DNA from: Phycicoccus sp. Root101
GTDB lineage: Bacteria; Actinomycetota; Actinomycetes; Actinomycetales; Dermatophilaceae
Length of the DNA: 64,000 nt
Direction: 5' to 3'
Assembly: GCF_001426245.1 (NCBI RefSeq)
Contig: NZ_LMCM01000005.1
Location: 186,001 to 250,000, forward strand
Positions 37,547-46,908 of the stretch are shown here, one piece after another (position 1 is the first letter of the stretch; every line of letters begins with the position of its first letter). A program made the translations under genes and the position numbers. The notes under the pieces were generated by a model. The model was not told the origin of the DNA, made no database searches, and was given only the letters and a program-made list of their open reading frames with translations.

Positions 37547-37590
37547 CGTCCCTGCTGACACTGTCGGCTGACACTCCGGCTGACGTCCCT
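37541..37590. repeat. Degenerate tandem repeat, four units of 12-13 bp
   Basis: Units GGCTGACGTCCCT, GCTGACACTGTC, GGCTGACACTCC and GGCTGACGTCCCT run head to tail. The first contains the SpoIIM stop codon. The outer two units are identical. Confidence 0.6.
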
Positions 37591-37640
37591 GAAGAAGCGC
37601 GGGCGGCGTATGCCGCGGACCTCGCCTCTGATGCGCGCAG

Positions 37641-38210
37641 CTAGGCCGTGGCCCGCGCGGGCCGGTAGTGCAGGGCCACCGCCCCCGACCGGAACTCCCG
37701 TCGCTCCACGAGCTCGAGCTGGATGCGCTCGCGCAGACCGGCGAGCAACGTCGGCCCGTGACCGGCGAGGACCGGCTGGACGAGGAACGCGTACTCGTCG
37801 ATCAGTCCCAGCTCTGCCAACGCCAGGGGCAGCGTCACGCCACCCACGAAGAGTCCCTCACCCGGCTCCTGCTTGAGCCGCTTGACCGCGTGCGCCAGGT
37901 CGTCACGCACCAGCTCGGCGTTCCAGTCCACCCCGCCCAGGGTGCTCGACACGACGTGCTTCTCGGCCTTGTCGATCGCCTCGGCGAACGCGATCTCCCG
38001 CTCGCCCATCCAGTCGGGCCACCCGCCGGTGGACGGCCGGCGCCACGCCGACTCCATCATCTCGTAGGTCACGCGACCGAACAGCAGGGCGTCGGCCCGC
38101 TCCATCTCGGTGGTCCAGTAACGCATCGACTCATCGTCCGGCGGGAGCCCTGCCTCGTGGTGGCAGCAGCCGTCGAGGGTGATGTTGATCGAGTAGCGAA
38201 GCGGTCTCAT
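37641..38210 (-). CDS. Dihydrofolate reductase-like (RibD C-terminal domain) protein
   Basis: 189 aa. RibD_C/DHFR-like fold: RYSINITLDGCC at the start, MERADALLFGRVTYEMM near residue 40 and the GEGLFVGGVTLPLALAELGLIDEY stretch. Such proteins are common, uncharacterised NADPH-dependent reductase candidates. The ATG at 38210 has GGGGAGAG upstream. It is convergent with SpoIIM and follows the DUF58 gene after 80 bases on the same strand. Confidence 0.85.
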   Translation of the reverse strand: MRPLRYSINITLDGCCHHEAGLPPDDESMRYWTTEMERADALLFGRVTYEMMESAWRRPSTGGWPDWMGEREIAFAEAIDKAEKHVVSSTLGGVDWNAELVRDDLAHAVKRLKQEPGEGLFVGGVTLPLALAELGLIDEYAFLVQPVLAGHGPTLLAGLRERIQLELVERREFRSGAVALHYRPARATA

Positions 38211-38290
38211 CCCGTTGCTCTCCCCGGGTGCTCGGTGGCTGTCACCTGACCGTACCCAGACCACGGTCTGCGGCACAGGAACGCGCGGGT

Positions 38291-39583
38291 TCAGAGCAGG
38301 CCGCGGGCCTTGAGCATGAGGTAGTGGTCGGCGAGGGCGACGGGGAGCTGTTCGGGGTCGGCATCGAGGACGTCCACGCCCAGCTGGCCCAGGGCGGCAG
38401 CGGTGCGTTCGCGCAGCGCGACGGTGCGGGCGGCCGCGGCGGCGTCGTAGACGACAGTCGAGTCGCCGGTGCCCTCGACCATCGCGGTGAGCGCCGGGTC
38501 GGCGACGGAGGCGAGGACCACGCGGTGCCGGGCGGCGAGCACGGCGAGCGGCGCGAGCAGCGACTCCTCGATGGCCGAGGGCTCCAGCGGTGTCAGCAGG
38601 ACGACGAGTCCGCGCTGCCGGCTCACCCGTGACACCTCCGCGGCCAGCAGGTTCCAGTCCGCCTCGAGGAGGGCGGGTTCGAGGGGTGCCATCGCCGTGA
38701 CGAGGTCACCGAGCAGCGTCGTCCGGCTCGAGCCGACGACCTTGCGGTGGACGCGACGGTCGCCGGCGACCAGGTCGACGCGGTCCCCCGCGCGGGAGGC
38801 CAGGGCCGCGAGGAGGAGGGCCGCGTCCATGGCCGCGTCGAGGCGGGGCACGTCGCCGACCCGGCCGGCCGAGGTCCGGGACGTGTCCAGCACGAGGATG
38901 ATGTGACGGTCCTTCTCGGGCTGCCAGGTGCGGACGACCGTGGAGCGGCGGCGGGCCGTGGCGCGCCAGTCGATGCTGCGGACGTCGTCGCCCTCGACGT
39001 AGTCGCGCAGCGAGTCGAACTCGGTGCCCTGGCCACGGACGCGCACGGCCGAGCGCCCGTCGAGCTGGCGCAGGCGGGCCAGTCGTGAGGGCAGGTGCTT
39101 GCGGGAGGCGAACGGCGGCAGTGCCCGCACGTGACCGGGGACGACGACCGACTTCTGCCGACCGGCGAGGCCGAGGGGGCCGAGGCGACGCAGGGTCACC
39201 CGGTCCGCGAGGCGGTCGCCCCGCCGGGTCGGCCGCAGGGTCGTCGTGACGGCGCGACGCTCGCCCGGGGGGAGCATGATCCGGTGCCGGTTGGTTCCTG
39301 CACCGGCCGAGGGCTGCCAGGCGTCGCGGAGCCGTCCGCGGAACGTGCGCCTCCCCCGGTTGGTGACCAGGAGGGTGGTCGTCGTCGCGTCGCCCAGACG
39401 CACCTGGGCGCTCGGCACGCGGGTGAGCTCGACGGCGGTGGGCGACCCCGCGAGCAGGAGGTCGACCGCTGCGAGCACGACGACGATGCCCATCCACAGC
39501 CACACCGTGCCCGTCTCGGGGCGCACGAGCACGGGCACGGCTCCGGCGAGCACGAGCCCGAACAGGCGACCACTGACGATCAC
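38291..39583 (-). CDS. DUF58 family protein
   Basis: 430 aa. Two N-terminal hydrophobic segments, a beta-rich region, then the conserved GTEFDSLRDYVEGDDVRSIDWRATARR segment of DUF58 followed by a von Willebrand A-like fold (ILVLDTSRTSA). The GTG start lies ten bases after the MoxR stop. Usual partner of MoxR ATPases; likely acts as a membrane-attached client or adaptor in complex assembly. Confidence 0.9.
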   Translation of the reverse strand: MIVSGRLFGLVLAGAVPVLVRPETGTVWLWMGIVVVLAAVDLLLAGSPTAVELTRVPSAQVRLGDATTTTLLVTNRGRRTFRGRLRDAWQPSAGAGTNRHRIMLPPGERRAVTTTLRPTRRGDRLADRVTLRRLGPLGLAGRQKSVVVPGHVRALPPFASRKHLPSRLARLRQLDGRSAVRVRGQGTEFDSLRDYVEGDDVRSIDWRATARRRSTVVRTWQPEKDRHIILVLDTSRTSAGRVGDVPRLDAAMDAALLLAALASRAGDRVDLVAGDRRVHRKVVGSSRTTLLGDLVTAMAPLEPALLEADWNLLAAEVSRVSRQRGLVVLLTPLEPSAIEESLLAPLAVLAARHRVVLASVADPALTAMVEGTGDSTVVYDAAAAARTVALRERTAAALGQLGVDVLDADPEQLPVALADHYLMLKARGLL

Positions 39584-39593
39584 GGGAGCGACC

Positions 39594-40646
39594 TCAGCGG
39601 GGGACCGGGACGGAACCGATCGCGGCGTCCAGCACCGACGACACGGCGACGCCCTCGAGCTCGGCCTCGGGACGAAGCGACAGGCGGTGGGCGAGCGTCG
39701 CCTGCGCGAGCGACTTGACGTCGTCCGGGGTGACGAAGGACCGCCCGTTGAGCCACGCCCAGGCGCGGCTGGTGGCCAGCAGGGCGGTGGCACCACGGGG
39801 GCTCACGCCGAGCGCGAGGGACGGTGAGTGACGCGTCGCCCGGGCGATGTCCACGATGTATGCCGTGACCTCGGGCGAGATCTGCACGTGGCGGACCTGC
39901 TCGGCCCCGGCCTCGATGTCGGCGGCGCTGGCGACCGGCCGGAGGCCCGCCGCGGCGAGGTCGCGCGGGTCGAAGCCGGAGGCGTGGCGGGTGATCACGG
40001 CGATCTCGTCCTCGCGCGGCGGCAGCGGCATCGTCGCCTTGAGGAGGAAGCGGTCGAGCTGGGCCTCGGGCAGGGGGTACGTGCCCTCGTACTCCACGGG
40101 GTTCTGCGTCGCGGCGACGAGGAACGGCCTCGGGAGCGGCCGGGGCGTGCCCTCGACGGAGACCTGCCGCTCCTCCATGGCTTCCAGCAACGACGCCTGG
40201 GTCTTCGGGGGCGTGCGGTTGATCTCGTCCGCGAGCAGCAGGTTGGTGAAGACGGGTCCTTCGCGGAACGAGAACTCCGACGTCGAGTTGTCGTAGACCA
40301 GCGAACCGGTCACGTCGCCGGGCATGAGGTCCGGCGTGAACTGCACGCGCTTGGTCTGCACGTCGAGGACAGCGGCCACGCTGCGCACCAGCAGCGTCTT
40401 GGCCACCCCCGGAACCCCCTCGAGGAGGATGTGGCCGCGGCACAGCAGCGCGATGAGGATGCCGGCGACGGCGGCATCCTGGCCCACGACGGCCTTCCCG
40501 ACCTCCGTCCGGACGGCCATGAGGGATGCGCGGGCCCGGTCGTCCGCCGTGGCGGACGGGCCGGCGACGGAGGCCGGGTCCGCATACGGGGAGTGGCTCG
40601 TCGGCTGTGCCGACGGGGGCTCGGTGGGCTGGGGCTGCTCGGTCAT
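39594..40646 (-). CDS. MoxR-family AAA+ ATPase
   Basis: 350 aa. After a Pro/Gln-rich 45-residue tail come Walker A (LLEGVPGVAKT), Walker B (LLLADEINRTPPKTQASLLEAMEERQV) and sensor 1 (VAATQNPVEYEGTYPLPEAQLDRF). A chaperone-like ATPase acting on vWA-domain proteins such as the adjacent DUF58 protein. The ATG overlaps the DUF4350 stop. The long open frame upstream is a shadow of that gene. Confidence 0.93.
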   Translation of the reverse strand: MTEQPQPTEPPSAQPTSHSPYADPASVAGPSATADDRARASLMAVRTEVGKAVVGQDAAVAGILIALLCRGHILLEGVPGVAKTLLVRSVAAVLDVQTKRVQFTPDLMPGDVTGSLVYDNSTSEFSFREGPVFTNLLLADEINRTPPKTQASLLEAMEERQVSVEGTPRPLPRPFLVAATQNPVEYEGTYPLPEAQLDRFLLKATMPLPPREDEIAVITRHASGFDPRDLAAAGLRPVASAADIEAGAEQVRHVQISPEVTAYIVDIARATRHSPSLALGVSPRGATALLATSRAWAWLNGRSFVTPDDVKSLAQATLAHRLSLRPEAELEGVAVSSVLDAAIGSVPVPR

Positions 40647-41821
40647 GCGCGGCGCACTTCCTTCTCGAGGTCGGTCAGGTCGTTGGCGAGGGCGACCAGG
40701 GCCGCCTCGGTGGTGGGTGGTGCAGCGGTGAACAGGTCGGTGACGGACTGCGGGTCGCGTCCGGTCGCCGTGGCGGCGGCCCGCGCGACCGCGTCCGGCG
40801 CGGCCCCGGTCGGCAGGCCGAGGTAGGCGGCGAGCCGCTTGGTCGTGCGCGCCCGGAGCACCCCGCCGGCCCGTTGCGTGTCGCGAGCCTTGCGGTACAA
40901 CCGGCCGCGGCTCTGGGTCGTCTCGATCGCCTTGACCACGGCGGGGAGCGGTTCGGTGACCAGCGGCCCGAACCGGCGCCCGCGCCACAGCATCAACGCC
41001 AGCAGGCCGAACACCGAGAGGAAGACCAACGGGCCCAGGGCGCGCGGGATCTCGGAGGTCGCCGTCGTGTCATCGTCGCTGATGTCGAGCGAGGTGGGGA
41101 GGTACCACACGACCCGGTCGCCCCGGCCGAGCAGGCGCAGCGCCACCCCGGCGTGGTCCTCCTGCGTGATCTGGCTGTTGGCGAGGAGGTCGGCGTTGCC
41201 GAGCAGCACGACCTCGGGCTGATCGCCGTTCGCGGGGATCGCGACGAGCTCGAAGGACCCGTCGTGCGCGAAGCAGCCCACCGTTCCCGAACCCGTCGCG
41301 ACATAGGTCTGCGGGGCCGGCACGACCCGGTCACCCGGCGACAGGCCGTCGACCGTGCACCCCGCGGTCGTGGTCGACGGGATCCCGGCGTCACCTGCGG
41401 CATTGACGGGGAGCTCGAGCGCCGAGAGGAGGAACTGGCCGGGGGCGACGAGCAGCAGGCGGCCGGCGCCGGGCACGTGCTCGACCATGGTCGCGGCCGT
41501 CTGGTCGGAGAGCTCTCCGGTGCCGGTCACCAGCACGGTCGTCCCGGCGTCGACGGGGGCGTCGAGGAGCTCCTGCTGGCCGCGAACGACCTGGACGTCG
41601 ACGCCGCGGTCACGCAGGACCGAGGCCAGCGCCTGGGCGCCTTCGCGACCGGGGTTCTGCGGGTCGAGCGACTCGCCTTTGTGGGCGTTGCGCCGGATGC
41701 CCACGACGACCGCCGTCACGACGAGGACGGCGACGACGACGAGCACACCGGCCCACAGCAGGCGGCGACGAGTTGCCGAACCGGCTGCGGTGTCCGCGCG
41801 GTCCCAGACGTGGAGGGTCAC
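40643..41821 (-). CDS. DUF4350 family protein
   Basis: 392 aa. One helix at residues 22-42, an extracytoplasmic DUF4350 domain (GREGAQALASVLRDRGVDVQVV ... LLLVAPGQF), a second helix near residue 275 and a cytoplasmic helical tail. GTG start overlapping the DUF4129 stop by four bases. Part of the conserved MoxR-DUF58 membrane cluster. Confidence 0.85.
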   Translation of the reverse strand: MTLHVWDRADTAAGSATRRRLLWAGVLVVVAVLVVTAVVVGIRRNAHKGESLDPQNPGREGAQALASVLRDRGVDVQVVRGQQELLDAPVDAGTTVLVTGTGELSDQTAATMVEHVPGAGRLLLVAPGQFLLSALELPVNAAGDAGIPSTTTAGCTVDGLSPGDRVVPAPQTYVATGSGTVGCFAHDGSFELVAIPANGDQPEVVLLGNADLLANSQITQEDHAGVALRLLGRGDRVVWYLPTSLDISDDDTTATSEIPRALGPLVFLSVFGLLALMLWRGRRFGPLVTEPLPAVVKAIETTQSRGRLYRKARDTQRAGGVLRARTTKRLAAYLGLPTGAAPDAVARAAATATGRDPQSVTDLFTAAPPTTEAALVALANDLTDLEKEVRRA

Positions 41822-42555
41822 GACGGTGACCCCACGACGGACTTCGCCGAGGCCACCACCTGGGCGCGGTGCGGCCGGGCCGCCGCGATGACCCGGTCGA
41901 GGGACAGCAGGTCCTCGGCGTCGGCGCGCGAGGCCGGCTCGTCACCGTAGGCCACGGCGTCGAACCGGTTCGCAGCTGCGCGCAGGTCCTGGGCCTGCTC
42001 GGGGAAGGTGGAGCCCAGGCGTCCCGCGATCTCGTGCGCGGTGAGACTCGGCGCGTCCTCGAGGAGGGTTCGTTCGACGGCACCGCTCGCGAGCGCTCGC
42101 AGCGCGTCGAGGACGCAGTCGCCGTACCGCTGCTCGGCCAGCGCCTGTTCGGCGCGCGCACGGTACTGGGCGGCGGTGAGCCGCTCGTCACCGAGCACCG
42201 TCCCGGGCCCGTCGGCGGCTCGGCGCTCGGTGCGTCGGACGAAGCGCAGCGAGTAGGCAACCAGGGCGACCAGCGCGAGGGCCACGAGGACGGCGACGAT
42301 CGTCGGCAGCGGGTTGGACGGGGTGTGGGCCCGGCTGAGGAGGTCGGTCAGCCATTGCTCGAAGGCGTCCACGGCGCGCTGCAGCGGGTCGCGGGTGTCG
42401 CGGTAGGCGGGCTTGGCCAGCTCGTCCCGCAGCCAGGTCCGCGCCTCGTCGTTGCCGGGGTCGATCCGCGACGGCACGATCCCGAGGCGGGACGGCAGCG
42501 CCCCCAGCTGCGCAGGGAGGGCGACGACGTGGGACGGCACGACGGAACCGGTCAC
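41818..42555 (-). CDS. DUF4129 family protein
   Basis: 245 aa. One helix (IVAVLVALALVALVAYSLRF, about residues 75-95), then the DUF4129 domain with LTAAQYRARAEQALAEQRYGDCVLDALRAL and LTAHEIAGRLGSTFP. The GTG at 42555 overlaps the upstream gene by four bases. Cluster member; function unknown. Confidence 0.85.
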   Translation of the reverse strand: MTGSVVPSHVVALPAQLGALPSRLGIVPSRIDPGNDEARTWLRDELAKPAYRDTRDPLQRAVDAFEQWLTDLLSRAHTPSNPLPTIVAVLVALALVALVAYSLRFVRRTERRAADGPGTVLGDERLTAAQYRARAEQALAEQRYGDCVLDALRALASGAVERTLLEDAPSLTAHEIAGRLGSTFPEQAQDLRAAANRFDAVAYGDEPASRADAEDLLSLDRVIAAARPHRAQVVASAKSVVGSPS

Positions 42556-43784
42556 CCGGACACCCTGGCGCCGGTCGCCGCCCGGACCAGGGCCAGGTCG
42601 AAGCCTTCCTTGCGGATGCGGGCATCGGTGTAGAGGAGCGTGCCGACCGCGGCCTGGAACGGCTGGGACAGCAGGGTCGCCAGCAGGGAACCGAGGAGGG
42701 TGAACGCGAGGACGACCACGGTCCCCGCGATCTCCCCGGCCTGGCCGCTCATCGTCGAACCGAGTCCGAACCCGACGGCGCCACCCACGACCTGGAACCC
42801 GACTCCGAGGACCTGCTGCACCACCCCGACGATGAGTCCCGAGACGAGGAGCACCCCGAGCGTCCGCCAGAAGCGTCCTCGGGTCAGGGCCCACGAGCGC
42901 CGCAACGAGGCGATGGCGCCCAGGTCCTCGAGCACCAGGGCGGGTGTCGACAGGGCGAGGCGGACGCCGAGGAACGCCATCGCGACGGCGGTGCCGAGGA
43001 TGGCGAAGATCCCGAGGGTGCCCAGGACGTTGGAGCCCCGGTCGAAGGCGAGGATCACCACCGCGACGAGGCCCGCGATGACGACGAGCACCGGGATGAA
43101 CAGGACGAGCGTCAGCCCGGCGAGCCGCAGGAGCATCCCGCGGGTGCGGCGCCACGTCTCCCCGATGGACGGCTTGCGCCCCAGGACGGCCTCGGCGACG
43201 GGGTAGGACAACATCCCGGTGAGCGCCACGGAGGTCACGCTGCTCGCGACGAACAGGAGGGTGAAGCCGCCGATGGTCCCCACCGCCAGCAGGACGTCGT
43301 TGGCCTGCGAGGAGCCGATCTGGGTGACGGCGAGGTACCCCAGCGCTCCGACCGCGGCCAGGATGAGCAGGATCACCAGCGAGGTGAGCAGGGCGAGGCC
43401 GAAGAACGTCCGCGGGTTGCGGCGCATCGCCGCGAAGGAGCCCTCGAGGATGTCGCCGAAACCCGACGGGCGCAGTGCCACGATCCCCGGCTTGTGGGCC
43501 GTCAGGGCGGTGCTCCAGTGCGGGGCGGGCGCACCGGCCGTCCCGGTCGGCGTCCCTGCAGGGGGCCCGTATGCCGGTTGGCCGGCACCCGCGCCGAAGG
43601 CAGGTCCGCCTGCGCCGTACCCGGGGCTCGCGCCATACGTCGGTCCGCCCGGGGGCGGCACGGGAGGGGCTGGCGCCCCGCTGCCTCCAGGGGAAGGGGG
43701 CTGGGACGAACCGGGGGCCGACCACGACGGCGGGACGGGCGTCGAGGGGTCCGGCGGGACGGCTCCGCCGTCGGTGTCGCTCAT
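42552..43784 (-). CDS. Multi-pass membrane protein related to the GDPD membrane domain
   Basis: 410 aa. The first 110 residues are a Pro/Gly-rich cytoplasmic tail; the rest has six to eight long hydrophobic helices with FGDILEGSFAAMRRNPRTFFGLALLTSL and LRRSWALTRGRFWRTLGVLL, resembling the glycerophosphoryl diester phosphodiesterase membrane domain. No phosphodiesterase domain is present. ATG after GGGGAGGGG. First gene of the DUF4129-DUF4350-MoxR-DUF58 unit. Confidence 0.78.
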   Translation of the reverse strand: MSDTDGGAVPPDPSTPVPPSWSAPGSSQPPSPGGSGAPAPPVPPPGGPTYGASPGYGAGGPAFGAGAGQPAYGPPAGTPTGTAGAPAPHWSTALTAHKPGIVALRPSGFGDILEGSFAAMRRNPRTFFGLALLTSLVILLILAAVGALGYLAVTQIGSSQANDVLLAVGTIGGFTLLFVASSVTSVALTGMLSYPVAEAVLGRKPSIGETWRRTRGMLLRLAGLTLVLFIPVLVVIAGLVAVVILAFDRGSNVLGTLGIFAILGTAVAMAFLGVRLALSTPALVLEDLGAIASLRRSWALTRGRFWRTLGVLLVSGLIVGVVQQVLGVGFQVVGGAVGFGLGSTMSGQAGEIAGTVVVLAFTLLGSLLATLLSQPFQAAVGTLLYTDARIRKEGFDLALVRAATGARVSG

Positions 43785-43878
43785 GCTGGCCGTGCCCCTC
43801 CCCGCGCTCGACAGGTCCCACCCCTGCGTGCCCCGAAACCTACCAAGTCGGACCCGGCGCCGTGCGGAGTTGGACCGG

Positions 43879-44505
43879 TCAGCGGGCCAGCGCCGAGAGC
43901 AGGGGTTCGAGGTCCTTGGCACGGGCCGGGGTCGCGCCGAGCGACTCCTGGCGCGCCACGACGGCTGGTTCGACCCGCATCAGGGCCAGGCCGCGGCGGA
44001 CCAGCGTCCACGGCGGCTTCCGGCGCTCGCGCAGGTCGCGCGCCAGCCGCCGGACGAACGTCACGCAGGGCCGGTGGTGCACGCAGTACGCACCCGCGAG
44101 CAGGCCTCGCTCGCGCAGGTCACCGATGATCTCTGCAGCGAAGATGCCCTCGGCGAGCACGAGGTCGTGGGCGCCGGCCTCGACGGTCGTCGAGTCGACG
44201 GCCCGGCTGGTCGAGATGTCGTAGACGGGGGTGCGGACCGACCCCGTCGTCACCAGGGTGGCCAGGGCGTCGACGGCGGCCGCACGGTTCCACGAGTCGG
44301 GGTGGTCCCAGTCGACGATGCCGAGCTCGGCGCTGCGCGGCATGGCCGGGTCGTCCTCGTCGCGGTAGAAGTCGTCGAGGCGGACGATCGGCCACCCGTG
44401 CGCGGCGTGCAGGCGCTGGGCGAGGCGGGACTTGCCCGCCCCGCTGGGTCCCGCGAGGACGACCACCCGGGCGGCGGTGTGGTCGCCGGGGTGGTCGGCC
44501 GTCAA
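43879..44505 (-). CDS. Uridine kinase-like P-loop protein
   Basis: 208 aa. P-loop GPSGAGKSR at residues 19-27, RLDDFYRDEDDPAMP and VDWDHPDSWN as in the uridine kinase/phosphoribulokinase family. A TTG start two bases after the upstream stop is given; a GTG at codon 14 is an alternative. Its position after deoC and the aldehyde dehydrogenases supports a nucleoside salvage role. Confidence 0.82.
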   Translation of the reverse strand: MTADHPGDHTAARVVVLAGPSGAGKSRLAQRLHAAHGWPIVRLDDFYRDEDDPAMPRSAELGIVDWDHPDSWNRAAAVDALATLVTTGSVRTPVYDISTSRAVDSTTVEAGAHDLVLAEGIFAAEIIGDLRERGLLAGAYCVHHRPCVTFVRRLARDLRERRKPPWTLVRRGLALMRVEPAVVARQESLGATPARAKDLEPLLSALAR

Positions 44506-44507
44506 GG

Positions 44508-45434
44508 TCAGCGACCCTTGGGGTGCCAGACGGTCTTGGTCTCGAGGAACGCCGTCATCCGCGCCATGTCCGGGGTGCGGGTCCAGTCGGGCTCGACCGC
44601 GTCGGTGCCTTCGCCCGCAGGGCGGACCACGCGCTTGAGGTTCTCGGCGGCGGCGAGCTCCAGGTCGCCCCAGACGACACCCTCGGCCTTGGCCGCGCCG
44701 GCCAGGTCGATGGCGTTGACGTCGCGGTGCGAGGCGATCCACGGTGCGACCTCGGCGGTCCGCCCGGTGATCAGGTTGACCACACCACCGGGGACGTCGG
44801 AGGTGGCCAGCGCCTCCGAGAGCGTGATCGCCGGCAGCGGACGCAGCTCGCTGGTGAGGACCACAGCGGTGTTGCCCGAGGCGATGACCGGCGCGACGAC
44901 CGAGACGAGGCCGAGCAGCGAAGAACGTTGCGGCGCAAGGACACCCACGACACCGGTCGGCTCGGGGGCCGAGATGTCGAAGTAGGGTCCGGCGACGGGG
45001 TTGAGCCCGCCGAGCACCTGTGCGAGCTTGTCGGTCCACCCGGCGTACCAGACCCAGCGGTCGATCGCGGCGTTGACCACGGTCTCGGCGCGACGCTCGG
45101 TGAGGCCCTCGCTCGCGCGCACCTCGGCGACGAACTGGGCGCGGCGGCCCTCCATCACCTCGGCGACGCGGTAGAGCACCTGGCCACGGTTGTAGGCGGT
45201 GGCGCCGGCCCACTTGGGGAAGGCCGCGCGGGCCGCGACGACGGCGTCACGGGCGTCCTTGCGCGAGCCCTGCGAGGCGTTGGCGAGGAAGCGGCCACGG
45301 CCGTCGAGGACCTCGTAGGAGCGGCCGGACTCGGAGCGGGGGAACTTCCCGCCGATGTAGAGCTTGTAGGTCTTACGCACGTCGACGCGTGCGTCGGCGG
45401 CAGTCCGCTGGTTGGTCGGCATCGCGGAGATCAC
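44508..45434 (-). CDS. Short aldehyde dehydrogenase-family protein without the catalytic domain
   Basis: 308 aa against about 480 for the family. The N-terminal and NAD-binding parts are present (YKLYIGGKFPRSESGRSYEV ... LAPQRSSLLGLVSVVAPVIASGNTAVVL ... DVPGGVVNLITG). The part with the catalytic Glu and Cys and the C-terminal bridging domain is missing. The end (TKTVWHPKGR) does not look like a frameshifted ALDH and no remnant follows, so it is a defined short form. The start overlaps the full-length ALDH stop. Possibly a non-catalytic partner subunit. Confidence 0.85.
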   Translation of the reverse strand: MISAMPTNQRTAADARVDVRKTYKLYIGGKFPRSESGRSYEVLDGRGRFLANASQGSRKDARDAVVAARAAFPKWAGATAYNRGQVLYRVAEVMEGRRAQFVAEVRASEGLTERRAETVVNAAIDRWVWYAGWTDKLAQVLGGLNPVAGPYFDISAPEPTGVVGVLAPQRSSLLGLVSVVAPVIASGNTAVVLTSELRPLPAITLSEALATSDVPGGVVNLITGRTAEVAPWIASHRDVNAIDLAGAAKAEGVVWGDLELAAAENLKRVVRPAGEGTDAVEPDWTRTPDMARMTAFLETKTVWHPKGR

Positions 45435-46879
45435 CCGTTGCTTTCAGTCGTGACGTAGGCGGACAGGCCGTGGCGGCCACCCTCGCGGCCGTAGCCCGAC
45501 TCCTTGTACCCACCGAACGGGCTGGTCGGGTCGAACTTGTTGAAGGTGTTGGCCCAGACGACGCCGGCGCGGAGCTGGTCGGCCATCCAGAGGATGCGCG
45601 ACCCCTTCTCGGTCCAGACGCCCGCCGACAGACCGTAGGGAGTGTTGTTGGCCTTGGCGACCGCCTCCTGCGGCGTGCGGAAGGTCAGCACCGACAGGAC
45701 CGGGCCGAAGATCTCCTCCTGGGCGATCCGGTGGCCCTGGCTGACACCGGTGAACACGGTGGGGCGGAACCAGAAGCCCTTGGCCGGCAGCTCGCAGCCG
45801 TTGTCCCAGCGCTCGGCGCCCTCGGCCTCGCCGGCGTCGGTGAGCTCGGTGATGCGGGTCAGCTGGGCCTTGGAGTTGATGGCGCCGACGTCGGTGTTCT
45901 TGTCGAGCGGGTCGCCCACGCGCAGCGTCTGCAGGCGGCGCTTGAGGCGGCGCTCGACGTCCTCGGCGATGTTCTCCTGCACGAGCAGGCGCGAACCGGC
46001 GCAGCAGACGTGGCCCTGGTTGAAGAAGATGCCGTTGACGATGCCCTCGACCGCCTGGTGGATGGCGGCGTCCTCGAAGATGATGTTGGCGGCCTTGCCC
46101 CCGAGCTCGAGGGTGGCCTTCTTGCGGGTGCCGGCGATGGAGCGGGCGATCATCTTGCCCACCCCGGTCGAACCCGTGAAGGCGAGCTTGTCGATGTCGG
46201 GGTGGTCGACGATGGCCTGGCCGGTGGCACCCGCGCCGGTGACGATGTTGACGACACCAGGCGGGAGGTCGGCCTGCTGCACGACGTCGGCGAACAGCAG
46301 CGCGGTCAGCGGCGTGGTCTCGGCGGGCTTGAGCACGACGGTGTTGCCGGTCGCGAGGGCCGGGGCGATCTTCCACGCGAGCATGAGCAGCGGGAAGTTC
46401 CACGGGATGACCTGGCCGACGACGCCGTGCGCGCGGGGGTTCGTGCCGAGGCCGGCGTACTCGAGCTTGTCGGCCCAGCCTGCGTGGTAGAAGAAGTGCG
46501 CCGCGGCGAGCGGGATGTCGACGTCCCTGCTCTCCTTGATCGGCTTGCCGTTGTCGAGGGTCTCGAGGACCGCGAACTCGCGGGCGCGCTCCTGCAGGAT
46601 GCGCGCGATGCGGAAGAGGTACTTGCCGCGGTCGGCGCCGGACATCCGGCCCCATACCCCGTTGTAGGCGCGGCGGGCGGCGGCGACGGCACGGTCGACG
46701 TCGGCGGCGCTGGCGTCGGTGACCTCGGAGAGGACCTCCTCCGTCGCCGGGTTGACGGTCTTGAAGGCGGAGCCGCCCTGGGACTCGGTGAACTCGCCGT
46801 TGATGAACAGTCCGTAGGAGGGGGCGAGGTCGACGACCGCCCTGCTCTCCGGGGCGGGTGCGTACTCGAACTTGGCCAT
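45431..46879 (-). CDS. Aldehyde dehydrogenase
   Basis: 482 aa NAD(P)-dependent enzyme. Rossmann contact PWNFPLLMLAWKIAPALATGN, FTGSTGVGK, Glu258 in LELGGKAANI, catalytic Cys292 in FFNQGHVCCAGSR, and EEIFGPVLS. By its place after deoC it probably oxidises acetaldehyde released from deoxyribose-5-phosphate. ATG start with AGGTTCCTCGAATTC-type leader; 29 bases after deoC. Confidence 0.93.
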   Translation of the reverse strand: MAKFEYAPAPESRAVVDLAPSYGLFINGEFTESQGGSAFKTVNPATEEVLSEVTDASAADVDRAVAAARRAYNGVWGRMSGADRGKYLFRIARILQERAREFAVLETLDNGKPIKESRDVDIPLAAAHFFYHAGWADKLEYAGLGTNPRAHGVVGQVIPWNFPLLMLAWKIAPALATGNTVVLKPAETTPLTALLFADVVQQADLPPGVVNIVTGAGATGQAIVDHPDIDKLAFTGSTGVGKMIARSIAGTRKKATLELGGKAANIIFEDAAIHQAVEGIVNGIFFNQGHVCCAGSRLLVQENIAEDVERRLKRRLQTLRVGDPLDKNTDVGAINSKAQLTRITELTDAGEAEGAERWDNGCELPAKGFWFRPTVFTGVSQGHRIAQEEIFGPVLSVLTFRTPQEAVAKANNTPYGLSAGVWTEKGSRILWMADQLRAGVVWANTFNKFDPTSPFGGYKESGYGREGGRHGLSAYVTTESNG

Positions 46880-46908
46880 GGTCTTCAGGTTCCTCGAATT
46901 CGCAGGTG

